A stretch of DNA of 64,000 nucleotides from Belliella calami (GTDB lineage Bacteria > Bacteroidota > Bacteroidia > Cytophagales > Cyclobacteriaceae): assembly GCF_022549695.1 (NCBI RefSeq), contig NZ_JAKZGS010000014.1, positions 53,083 through 117,082 on the forward strand. The letters run 5' to 3'. Below the pieces are notes generated by a model. It did no database searches. It was given only the letters and a program-made list of their open reading frames with translations, and was not told the DNA's origin. Of the stretch, positions 17,055 through 24,161 are shown one piece after another; positions within the stretch are counted from its first letter, which is position 1; each line of letters starts with the position of its first letter. The translations under genes and the position numbers were made by a program.

Positions 17055-17659
17055 AGGAAAATACCAGCTTTTGGACCAATGAAGATACCTCTTGTGTTAA
17101 GATTTTTGTCAAAGAAGGCACCTCCTTCTAAACCGAGGTGAATCTTATTTGCGAAAATTTTTCTAATTGAATAAATCATTGGAAAATGGATTCCTGTTTC
17201 TATAACTCTGTTCCAAGAAATCGAAGTGTAAAGATCTCTTTCTTCATCAAAGTTTCCTGCTATGTAGTTTTCATTAGTTTCAATATATCCTCCGACACCT
17301 ACACCGATGCTTGCCTCAATTTGGTGAGGAAATTGGATTATCCTTTGAATGGAAAAGTACAAATGATCTGACTTGACTCTACCAGAAGTAATAAAATCGC
17401 CTACAGATAATGGAGTGTTTGCTAAAGAGGCTCTTTCATAATTAAAGACGGAATGGTTGATTGTGGTTCCCATTTGCCAATTGTCATTGATTTGGTAAAT
17501 CAATCCAAAATTCATGTTGAAACCTGCTCTAGGTAATTCAAATTTTATTTGGTTTGGGACACGATAGCTACCAAATCCAAGATTTAAATCGAGTTTTTGG
17601 GCAGACACTTGAATGAGTCCAATTATGATTATTGAAATTGTTAAAAATAAACTTTTCAT
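17051..17659 (-). CDS. Exported outer-membrane beta-barrel-like protein, 202 aa
   Basis: The precursor has a signal peptide ending near IQVSAQ and about 180 mature residues made of amphipathic strands, with aromatic and Gly positions (FGLIYQINDNWQMGTTI, ASIGVGVGGYIE) and a C-terminal GIFIGPKAGIFL. This C-terminal part resembles the end of the upstream gene product at 17665-18237 (GGAFF..., then GxHLGPELSFRF), so the two look like diverged tandem paralogues. The gap between them is only 5 bases, indicating an operon. Likely small outer-membrane barrels; function unknown. Confidence 0.72.
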   Translation of the reverse strand: MKSLFLTISIIIIGLIQVSAQKLDLNLGFGSYRVPNQIKFELPRAGFNMNFGLIYQINDNWQMGTTINHSVFNYERASLANTPLSVGDFITSGRVKSDHLYFSIQRIIQFPHQIEASIGVGVGGYIETNENYIAGNFDEERDLYTSISWNRVIETGIHFPMIYSIRKIFANKIHLGLEGGAFFDKNLNTRGIFIGPKAGIFL

Positions 17660-17664
17660 AACTA

Positions 17665-18237
17665 TTAAAACCTAAAACTTAATTCTGGACCTAAATGAAA
17701 TCCTCCAAAGACGTAAAATGGAGTGAAGAAAGCTCCTGATTTGATTCCAAATATTACATTTTCATATATTTCCTTACTTAAATTGACTTCAATTGGCATT
17801 GTGAAATCTCTTCTATAATCCTTTTCTCCTGATATATAATTCTTTTCTCCTTCCCAATGCTCCAGATAATAACCTATTCCCGTCCCTACATGGATTTGCC
17901 AATCATTTTGAAGGGAGAATTTTCTCAGAAAAATAAAAGAAACAGCGTTGAAACTGACTCTTGAACTTTCTCTTCCAACTCGTTGACCATTGATTCTTTC
18001 TTCTGCTTTAGCTGGAGAAAAGCGAAAGTTTCCATGGAAATAATTGGAAGAAAGAGTGAGTTTTTCATTGAAATGATAATTGAACTTTAATCCAGCATTT
18101 ACACCGATTTTCCCATCTACATAATACCAGAAATCAATCGGCGTGAAAATACCTCCGTGAATTCCTATTTCGTAATGTTGTCCGAAAACTGAAAATGAAG
18201 AGACGAAAAAGAAGAAGATTAAAATTTGTTTTTTCAT
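17665..18237 (-). CDS. Exported outer-membrane beta-barrel-like protein, 190 aa
   Basis: A signal peptide ends near SFSVFGQ, followed by a strand-rich mature domain (YEIGIHGGIFTPIDFWYY, VNAGLKFNYHFNEKLTLSSNY, IHVGTGIGYYLEHWEG) and a C-terminal Phe (PELSFRF), all consistent with an outer-membrane barrel. It is the first of two tandem paralogues on the minus strand. No domain family was recognised. A promoter was not identified; the gene begins 45 bases before the end of the HAD phosphatase gene, which is on the same strand upstream. Confidence 0.72.
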   Translation of the reverse strand: MKKQILIFFFFVSSFSVFGQHYEIGIHGGIFTPIDFWYYVDGKIGVNAGLKFNYHFNEKLTLSSNYFHGNFRFSPAKAEERINGQRVGRESSRVSFNAVSFIFLRKFSLQNDWQIHVGTGIGYYLEHWEGEKNYISGEKDYRRDFTMPIEVNLSKEIYENVIFGIKSGAFFTPFYVFGGFHLGPELSFRF

Positions 18238-18282
18238 AGTTTATCCAAAAGTTCAACAAAACTAATGGTTACTTTGATATAA

Positions 18283-18978
18283 TCACAGCAACCCCTCCAA
18301 TTCCTTCAAATGTTTGATCGTATGTGTCGGTTTCAACTCAATTCCTTTATTATGTGGGTCGAAATAGACTTGATCGATTTTTGCATTAATGGCACCAAGG
18401 ATATCGGAATTAGGGTTGTCACCAATCATGATCGCTCCTTCATTGTTTATTCCAAGATTGTCCAAAGCATATTGGAAAATCCTCGCATCAGGCTTTTTGT
18501 GTCCCGTCGTTTCCGAAGTAATGATCAAGTCAAAGTAAGGAGTTAGTCCTGACGCGTTTAGTTTTTTTGCTTGACTTTCATTGAACCCATTGGTGATGAT
18601 ATGCATGGGGTATTTTGGCTTGAGATATTCCAAAATCTCCAAAGTGTAGGGGAGTAGATGGTTTTTGGTGGATGTTCTATGCATAAAGTCGGGCTCAAGA
18701 AGTTCAGGGACACTTAGCGGATCAACTCCAGCATTTTCGAATACCAATTTGAAGCGAATTGTTCGGAGACTATCTCTATCGATTTGCCCGATATTGTACA
18801 TTTCCCAAAGCTTGAAATTGACATTGTAGAATGCGTCTATTAATTTTTGGGGGTCAATGAACCCTAGTCCACTTAGCTTGTGGACTTCATACAATTCGGT
18901 AAGGGATTCTTGCACATTCCGATCATAGTCCCAAAGTGTGTGGTCGAGATCGAAGAATAAATGTTGGTATTTTTTCAC
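18283..18978 (-). CDS. YjjG-family HAD phosphatase (noncanonical pyrimidine nucleotidase type)
   Basis: A 231-residue cytoplasmic HAD hydrolase. Motif I is FFDLDHTLW with nucleophile Asp10 and Asp12. Motif II Thr lies in MHIITNGF, motif III Lys in GHKKPDARIF, and motif IV in IMIGDNPNSDILGA. The cap and the order of these motifs match the YjjG group, which removes phosphate from pyrimidine and noncanonical nucleotides. The ArsR-type regulator gene ends 5 bases upstream of this start, so the two are co-transcribed; whether the regulator controls it is not shown. Confidence 0.92.
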   Translation of the reverse strand: MKKYQHLFFDLDHTLWDYDRNVQESLTELYEVHKLSGLGFIDPQKLIDAFYNVNFKLWEMYNIGQIDRDSLRTIRFKLVFENAGVDPLSVPELLEPDFMHRTSTKNHLLPYTLEILEYLKPKYPMHIITNGFNESQAKKLNASGLTPYFDLIITSETTGHKKPDARIFQYALDNLGINNEGAIMIGDNPNSDILGAINAKIDQVYFDPHNKGIELKPTHTIKHLKELEGLL

Positions 18979-18983
18979 AATAT

Positions 18984-19367
18984 TTATTTACGGTAGGGAT
19001 TGTTTTGGATTTTGTTGATCGCCAATTCCCTGTTGGAGTGAAGGATTTCAAAGACTTCCTGATCTTTGATCAGGTTGATGTCTTTTTGTATAAACTTAAA
19101 AATCTGGTTAATGATTTCAATTGCTTCTTCCAAAATATAATAAAAAGTCCATTGATCGACTCGACGACTACCGACCAAGCCTGCATTTTTGAGATAAATG
19201 AGGTGTCTGCTGGTTTTTGTTTGGGTAAAATCTAAAATATGTTCTAAATCAGAAATCGAGAGCTCTTTGTTTTGGATCAAAAGATGGATTATTCTTACTC
19301 GAGGCTCTTCTGAGAGGGCTTTGAAGATGCGCATTCCATAGCTCAAACTAATGTTTTTCAGTCTCAT
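18984..19367 (-). CDS. ArsR-family helix-turn-helix regulator
   Basis: A 127-residue winged-helix regulator. The ArsR HTH begins at about residue 14 with IFKALSEEPRVRIIHLL and contains the recognition region ISDLEHILDFTQTKTSRHLIYLKNAGLV, followed by a wing with QWTFYYIL. The metal-sensing Cys motif of classic ArsR (CVC near helix 3) is absent, so the signal is probably not a soft metal. It precedes the HAD gene in an apparent two-gene operon. The target operator was not identified. Confidence 0.88.
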   Translation of the reverse strand: MRLKNISLSYGMRIFKALSEEPRVRIIHLLIQNKELSISDLEHILDFTQTKTSRHLIYLKNAGLVGSRRVDQWTFYYILEEAIEIINQIFKFIQKDINLIKDQEVFEILHSNRELAINKIQNNPYRK

Positions 19368-19492
19368 TAATAACTTTTAACGAAGAAATCGGGTTAAATA
19401 TTGAGTAAATGACCCGAAAATAGCCTATAATTATATCGTGGTTTAAACATAGGCTTTTCTAAGCCGTATTAAAAAGATAAATTCAAAAAAAA

Positions 19493-20146
19493 TTGAAGCA
19501 TAAAATCCAATATTTAACCGTTTTTGTATTTTTCTTTGTTTTGGCACTTGGATTTCAAAATTTACAAGCGCAAGATCAAAAGGAAAGAAAAGTAATCCAA
19601 CTTTCGGGCATTATCCTCAATGCCGATAGTACAGATGCTGTGCCAGGTGTCAATATTTATGTGCCAAAAAAAGGTAGAGGTACCAGTTCAGGCAGGTTTG
19701 GATATTTTTCAATGCCTGTATTGGAGGGAGATTCAGTTGTTTTCACTTTCGTAGGTCTAAAAAGACAGTCCTTTACTATACCAGTTGAAATGGTTGATGA
19801 TAAAATCAGTCTGATCGTAACCATGCAAGAGGATGAAATCGCCTTGGCAGAGATCGAAGTAATGCCATATCCAAGTGAGGAAGAGTTTAAGAATGCTGTT
19901 TTGGCGATGAATTACGAAGCACCAATGTCTGTAGATACACGCGGGAACATGAGTCCAGAGACACTTTTGCGCTGGGCGGAGAATATGCCTGCCTCAGGAA
20001 ACGAGAATTTCCGAGGTTTCCAACAAGGTCAAATCATGCAAATCCAAGATCGCTATGGCCCAAGGCCTTTCAGGTTACTAGATCCATTCGCATGGTCACA
20101 ATTCATCCAATCTATCAAGAGGGGTGATTTGAAAAAGAAAGACTGA
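19493..20146 (+). CDS. Carboxypeptidase-regulatory-like domain exported protein
   Basis: A 217-residue protein starting at TTG, since no ATG lies in a position that would preserve the signal peptide (MKHKIQYL..., cleavage near NLQAQ). Residues about 38-115 form the transthyretin-like carboxypeptidase D regulatory domain typical of TonB-dependent receptors and envelope proteins (SGIILNADSTDAVPGVNIYV, GRFGYFSMPV, VVFTFVGLKR). No barrel follows, so this is a stand-alone version. The C-terminal half is rich in Met and Pro with no recognised domain. Transcribed away from the ArsR gene; role unknown. Confidence 0.8.
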   Translation: MKHKIQYLTVFVFFFVLALGFQNLQAQDQKERKVIQLSGIILNADSTDAVPGVNIYVPKKGRGTSSGRFGYFSMPVLEGDSVVFTFVGLKRQSFTIPVEMVDDKISLIVTMQEDEIALAEIEVMPYPSEEEFKNAVLAMNYEAPMSVDTRGNMSPETLLRWAENMPASGNENFRGFQQGQIMQIQDRYGPRPFRLLDPFAWSQFIQSIKRGDLKKKD

Positions 20147-20148
20147 GG

Positions 20149-20223
20149 AAAGGATGAAGGAGGAATTTAAAGGATGAAGGATGAAAAAAATCGCACGCAG
20201 ATTACGCGGATTACGCAGATTTT
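20149..20223 (+). repeat. Short GGATGAAGGA repeats and a solitary CGCAGATTA element
   Basis: After the stop of the preceding gene, AGGATGAAGGA-like phrases recur three times (20153-20182), followed by CGCAGATTACGCGGATTACGCAGATTT at 20196-20223. The second part is a solitary relative of the CGCAGAT block that forms one arm of the 97-bp array units at 135-1590. Confidence 0.7.
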
Positions 20224-20292
20224 GTTGATGAATGATTTTGAATTAATGCCAGTTTGATACCTGTCTGTAGAACAATGCTCAAGTTTGGAGTG

Positions 20293-20333
20293 AAAAAAAA
20301 ACCGCTGAAATTTAAAGATTCAGCGGTTTTTTA
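20293..20333. terminator. Bidirectional rho-independent terminator
   Basis: ACCGCTGAA (20301-20309) and TTCAGCGGT (20319-20327) form a 9-bp perfect stem with a 9-base loop, flanked by eight A residues on one side and a T run on the other. It serves the convergent genes ending at 20146 and 20422. Confidence 0.88.
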
Positions 20334-20390
20334 GTTGTATTTCTGTTCTCGTTTCAGTCAACTTACTCTTCAGAAGCCATCGTAAAGAAT

Positions 20391-20421
20391 AATCTGCGAA
20401 ATCTGAGGAATCAGCGTGAGA
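20391..20421. repeat. Solitary ATCTGCG/ATCAGCG element
   Basis: The sequence AATCTGCGAAATCTGAGG followed by AATCAGCGTGAG carries the reverse complement of the CGCAGATTTCGCAGAT arm and a piece of the ATCAGCG arm found in the 97-bp array. It abuts the stop codon of the aminopeptidase gene at 20422. Confidence 0.65.
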
Positions 20422-21828
20422 TTACTTCTCCAAACTTAACTTTTGCAAAATTCCTTCTTCTTTCATGGTTTTCTCAATATCGGCAATAGTTCTGGGGACA
20501 AATTGGCTGAGATTTTCATACCCATTTTCGGTAATCAAAATATTATCTTCTATACGAACACCAATGCCCCACCACTTTGGATCACAATCTGCTCCGTTTG
20601 GAATATATATTCCTGGCTCAATAGTAAAGACCATTCCTGGTTCAAAAGCCCCATATCCACCGCGATCATGCACGTCAAGTCCCAAATGATGACCAATTCC
20701 ATGTGGAAAATAGGGGTGACCTTCGCCTGATTTGATGATGCCCAAATCGGCTAAACCTTTGTCAATGATTTTTTTGGAAATAGCTCCGATTTCTTGAAAG
20801 CTAGAACCTGGTTTGCTCGCTTTGGTACTTTCTTCCAGTGCATTCAATACAATTTCATATATGGCTTTTTCTTCCTCAGAGAATTTACCTTTTACTGGAA
20901 CTGTCCGTGTAATATCTCCAGAATAACCTCTGTATTCTGCACCAATATCCATCAACATCACACCTTCTTGCAAGTCTCTCACGCTGTTGTACACATAGTG
21001 TAGAATCGTACTGTTGTTGCCTGCTCCGGCGATAGAACCATATCCCACATATTCAGCGCCCATAGCTTTGTGGACAAATTCATGAACACCCTGAATAGCT
21101 CTTTCAGATACGCCTGGCTTGATGGATTTAAATGATTCTATATGGCCATGACCAGAGATTTCTACTGCTTTTTTGATAATTGCCACTTCTTCAGGTGTCT
21201 TGATCGCTCGCATCTGATTCATGATCTGATTGAGGATCTGATCAGAAGGTCTTGCGGGGCTTTTATTTACAGCTTTGAAAGCTTCAAGCATGCTTTTGAG
21301 TTCAGAATTGTGTCGGCCACCTTCCATTTCTGGTAGATTGAAAGACAAAGTTTGGGAAAATGCAGAAAAGTCTATACTTGGATTTTTCAGGAAATCAGAA
21401 TTCAAAAAGACGGTATTGAATCCCAGCTTTTCTTTGACACCCTCTATTCCTAATCTCTCGCCTTCCCACTGTTCTGTTCTGGGATCTCTTTTTTGGACAA
21501 AAATAATTTCTTTGACTTCCTGCCCATCGATTTGTTGGGGAGTTTTGAATACGATCAAAGCCGAATTGGGTTCTCTAAAACCTGTGAGGTAATAAAAGTC
21601 TGAATTTGGCCTATATTCAAAATCTGTATCGTTTGATCTGTTTTTGACAGGATTGTTGAAAAACACCGCAACCGCATTCTCAGGCAGCTTTTCTCTTAAT
21701 AAATCCCTTCTTCCCTGATGAAAATCAGGACTCAATCCATCATCAAACCAAGACTGTGCAAAGCTTGGTGAAATGATATTAAAACAGAGAAATAGAATGA
21801 ATGATAGTTTGAGAAGTTTTCTTTTCAT
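20422..21828 (-). CDS. Xaa-Pro aminopeptidase (M24B), exported
   Basis: A 468-residue aminopeptidase P family enzyme that releases the residue preceding proline at peptide N-termini. I start at 21828 (MKRKLLKLSF...), which opens a clear signal peptide ending near PSFAQ; a longer start at 21870 adds 14 residues ahead of it. The N-terminal creatinase-like domain covers about 40-190, the pita-bread catalytic domain about 210-450. The dimetal ligands are visible: Asp294 (in LMDIGAEYRG), Asp305 (SGDITRT), His380 (GIGHHLGLDVHD), Glu404 (IEPGIYIP) and Glu427 (VRIEDN). The presence of a signal peptide suggests a periplasmic rather than cytoplasmic form. Confidence 0.94.
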   Translation of the reverse strand: MKRKLLKLSFILFLCFNIISPSFAQSWFDDGLSPDFHQGRRDLLREKLPENAVAVFFNNPVKNRSNDTDFEYRPNSDFYYLTGFREPNSALIVFKTPQQIDGQEVKEIIFVQKRDPRTEQWEGERLGIEGVKEKLGFNTVFLNSDFLKNPSIDFSAFSQTLSFNLPEMEGGRHNSELKSMLEAFKAVNKSPARPSDQILNQIMNQMRAIKTPEEVAIIKKAVEISGHGHIESFKSIKPGVSERAIQGVHEFVHKAMGAEYVGYGSIAGAGNNSTILHYVYNSVRDLQEGVMLMDIGAEYRGYSGDITRTVPVKGKFSEEEKAIYEIVLNALEESTKASKPGSSFQEIGAISKKIIDKGLADLGIIKSGEGHPYFPHGIGHHLGLDVHDRGGYGAFEPGMVFTIEPGIYIPNGADCDPKWWGIGVRIEDNILITENGYENLSQFVPRTIADIEKTMKEEGILQKLSLEK

Positions 21829-21909
21829 TTGTTTATAGTCGCTAAAATGAAAAGGAAATATACGCTTCATTTCTGAAAATCATGAAACCATTGATCAAAA
21901 TTTGGATTC

Positions 21910-23604
21910 TTAGTCTCTGAAAATGTTTATACTTTTCCATTCTCCATTTCTTGTCAAAGAGGCAGGAATAAATACTCCTTTGTGATAGTGAGGGCCTTCC
22001 TTGTATACTTTTTGCTCGTGAGTTAAGATTCCATCCAAGATGATTTCTTGTAAATTTTCGCCAGTGTTTTTTTTCCTATTCAAGTCTTTCATGAAATACA
22101 TAACATCAAGTTGGTCATTGTTCTGATACTCTGCGATGATGTGTTGGAGGGCTTTTTTGACTTTTATATGCTTGGTTTCATAATAGTCGTGCGTGGTGAA
22201 TTTCAAAATGTATGCAACATCTTGATTGCTATTGAGCTTATTCTCTACAACTTGATAAAGCGCAAAATCTTCTTTTGAATAATCTTCCAAACTCACTTCA
22301 ACCAACTCATCGTCTATTTCAATTTTGATATCACTTCCTTTTTTCCAATTTTCCCATACATCCTCCCTGATTGTCTTTTTGGCAGGTGGTTTTGAAAACT
22401 TGAAAGTGACTTTGATTTTATCCGAGTTCTCTTGAAGTTCCTTCAATTTCGGAAAAGTTGATTCTTCAAGAAAAGGAAATTCACTTACTTTTTCCTTATC
22501 CTCTTCACTCAATGAGTTGTAAGTATCCCTCAAGCTTACAATGTCAAGATTTTTCAAAACCAAACTATATCGATCATCTTTCTCAAGCGCGTTTGAAATC
22601 ACTTCTTCATACTTTTCGATCGATTGAGAAAAAGTTGCAATCGGGTTGACTTGAAAACCCTGTACAGATGAGCTAAATGCCGCTAAGGCCAAAAAACTAC
22701 ATGCAATAGCATATCCTTTGAGCAAAATAGATTTAGAGTTATGGGTTTTTTCAGCCATCATCTGCAATCTTTTCTTAGTGATGGAGTAATTCACGGAACT
22801 GCTTAAGGCAAATGACTCGGACTTTTGGGTAATCTTAGAAATCAAGAGCAATTGATAATCAGTTCTGCTTTCGAAAGCTTCATTTACAGCTTGGTCTGCA
22901 AGGTATTCGTGGTTGAGTTGAATGACGTTTTTATAAAACCATACGACTGGGTTAAACCATAAGAAGATTTTCAGGATCTCTACAAATAAAATATCCAAGC
23001 TGTGCTTTTGTCTTATATGAGTCAATTCATGCTCAAGTATTTCTTTTTCAAGTTGATTGTTTTGATAGATTTCTTTGTTGATGAAAAAATAATTGAGAAA
23101 AATGAAAGGCAAAGTGTCTTCATCAAGCAATACAAATTTGAAATTACCTTGATTCTCTTGTTGGTAGGATCTTATTAATTTCGAAAATCCCAAAATCTTG
23201 GTGATAAAAACAAAAGTAAAAAAAGTGATCCCAGTTAAGTATAAGACAAAAATTAGAGTGGATTTTTTGAAAGGAAGTGGGTTTTTGCTCTCAGATTTTT
23301 CAATAAAATTTAAATCAGATTCTACAGGAAGTACAGTATTGCTTGGATCAGAAGCCTTTTCTGTCATATTCGGCAAACTTTCCTTTTCATCAAATTCTAA
23401 TATCCTTTCAAATTGATGACTTACATTTTGGAATTGCGGAAAAAAATCAGGTAGGACTATCAATGGAGCTACCAATGAAAGCATCAAACTCAGCAACAAA
23501 TAAAACCTGTTGAACTTGAACGTGTTGATTTTCGACAAAAAGACTTTGTAGATTATTAACAAAACAGTCATTAATAAAGCTACCTTGATAAAGTAGAGTA
23601 TCAT
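21910..23604 (-). CDS. BlaR1/MecR1-like M56 membrane peptidase
   Basis: A 564-residue integral membrane protein of peptidase family M56. Transmembrane segments are predicted near residues 4-22, 34-52, 117-137 and 295-315. The zinc motif HELTH is at residues 192-196 and a further acidic ligand region is NHEYLADQAV at 231-240. In BlaR1 and MecR1 this cytoplasmic metalloprotease domain relays a signal to the BlaI/MecI repressor. Instead of a penicillin-binding sensor the C-terminal 250 residues form a strand-rich and charged domain with no recognised family, so the signal may not be a beta-lactam. It overlaps the BlaI-family gene by 4 bases. Confidence 0.9.
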   Translation of the reverse strand: MILYFIKVALLMTVLLIIYKVFLSKINTFKFNRFYLLLSLMLSLVAPLIVLPDFFPQFQNVSHQFERILEFDEKESLPNMTEKASDPSNTVLPVESDLNFIEKSESKNPLPFKKSTLIFVLYLTGITFFTFVFITKILGFSKLIRSYQQENQGNFKFVLLDEDTLPFIFLNYFFINKEIYQNNQLEKEILEHELTHIRQKHSLDILFVEILKIFLWFNPVVWFYKNVIQLNHEYLADQAVNEAFESRTDYQLLLISKITQKSESFALSSSVNYSITKKRLQMMAEKTHNSKSILLKGYAIACSFLALAAFSSSVQGFQVNPIATFSQSIEKYEEVISNALEKDDRYSLVLKNLDIVSLRDTYNSLSEEDKEKVSEFPFLEESTFPKLKELQENSDKIKVTFKFSKPPAKKTIREDVWENWKKGSDIKIEIDDELVEVSLEDYSKEDFALYQVVENKLNSNQDVAYILKFTTHDYYETKHIKVKKALQHIIAEYQNNDQLDVMYFMKDLNRKKNTGENLQEIILDGILTHEQKVYKEGPHYHKGVFIPASLTRNGEWKSINIFRD

Positions 23605-23972
23605 GATTTCTTAGATTTTAATTGATCATCGATGATGGATTTCAGTGATTCCAATTGTTTTTCGGACAAATCGGTTTCTTTTGTAAAAAAAGAAGCAAAC
23701 TGGGAAGGCGAGTCATTGAAGAATGTCTTGATCAGAAGGTTAACTTTTCCAGAGAAATAATCGCTTTTTGAAATCAGCGGATAGTACTCACGGGAGTTTC
23801 CATAAACCTGAAAAGAGATTGCTTTTTTATCACTCAACCTTTTGAGTAGTGTTGCCACAGTGGTACTAGCAGGTTTCGGATCACTATGGGCTTCTAGGAT
23901 ATCTTTCATAAAAGCCTTTTTCTTTTCCCAGATGATATTCATTAAATGTTCTTCTGCGTTGGAGAGATTCAT
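23601..23972 (-). CDS. BlaI/MecI/CopY-family transcriptional repressor
   Basis: A 123-residue winged-helix repressor. Residues 1-75 form the BlaI-type DNA-binding domain, with SNAEEHLMNIIWEKKKAF, then ASTTVATLLKRLSDKKAISFQ and a wing at NSREYYPLIS; the C-terminal helices serve as dimer and cleavage region. The M56 gene starts 4 bases inside its end, forming the standard signal-protease/repressor pair. A near-perfect palindrome overlapping its promoter (23981-24002) suggests autorepression. No beta-lactamase gene is nearby; the divergent gene is an alkaline phosphatase, so the regulated target is uncertain. Confidence 0.92.
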   Translation of the reverse strand: MNLSNAEEHLMNIIWEKKKAFMKDILEAHSDPKPASTTVATLLKRLSDKKAISFQVYGNSREYYPLISKSDYFSGKVNLLIKTFFNDSPSQFASFFTKETDLSEKQLESLKSIIDDQLKSKKS

Positions 23973-23980
23973 GTTCTGTT

Positions 23981-24002
23981 TTTGTAGAGGTTGTTCTACA
24001 AA
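23981..24002. promoter_or_regulatory. Candidate BlaI-type operator, 8-bp inverted repeat
   Basis: TTTGTAGA (23981-23988) and TCTACAAA (23995-24002) are perfect inverted repeats around a 6-base spacer, centred about 20 bases upstream of the BlaI start. Each half contains the TGTA/TACA core seen in BlaI/MecI operators. It overlaps the -7 box of the promoter on the minus strand, so occupancy would block initiation. Confidence 0.65.
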
Positions 24003-24028
24003 TATAGAATAGATTTTTTCAAAACAAA
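23999..24028 (-). promoter_or_regulatory. Promoter of the BlaI-BlaR1-like operon
   Basis: On the minus strand a -33 TTTG (24025-24028) and a -7 TATATTTG (23999-24006) are separated by 18 bases, a good match to the Bacteroidota consensus. The -7 box shares bases with the adjacent palindrome. Confidence 0.65.
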
Positions 24029-24108
24029 ACTTTAGGTTGAAAAAAAATGCTTGAACTTAGAAACTTACCATAAATAAAATAGGGAGGTGGATTTAACAAA
24101 ATGGTTAC

Positions 24109-24137
24109 TTTGGCTTCAATTGGAATCCTTATATTTG
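24109..24137 (+). promoter_or_regulatory. Promoter of the PafA-type phosphatase gene
   Basis: TTTG at 24109-24112 and TATATTTG at 24130-24137 are 17 bases apart, fitting the Bacteroidota consensus; the ATG is 24 bases downstream. It excludes an upstream in-frame start at 24087, which would precede the promoter. Confidence 0.7.
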
Positions 24138-24161
24138 CACAGAATTAAAAATAAAAAAAAA

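Noticed and set aside
24087..24161. Upstream in-frame start for the PafA-type phosphatase
   Set aside because: A consensus promoter (TTTG-N17-TATATTTG) lies inside this extension, and the signal peptide begins at 24162.
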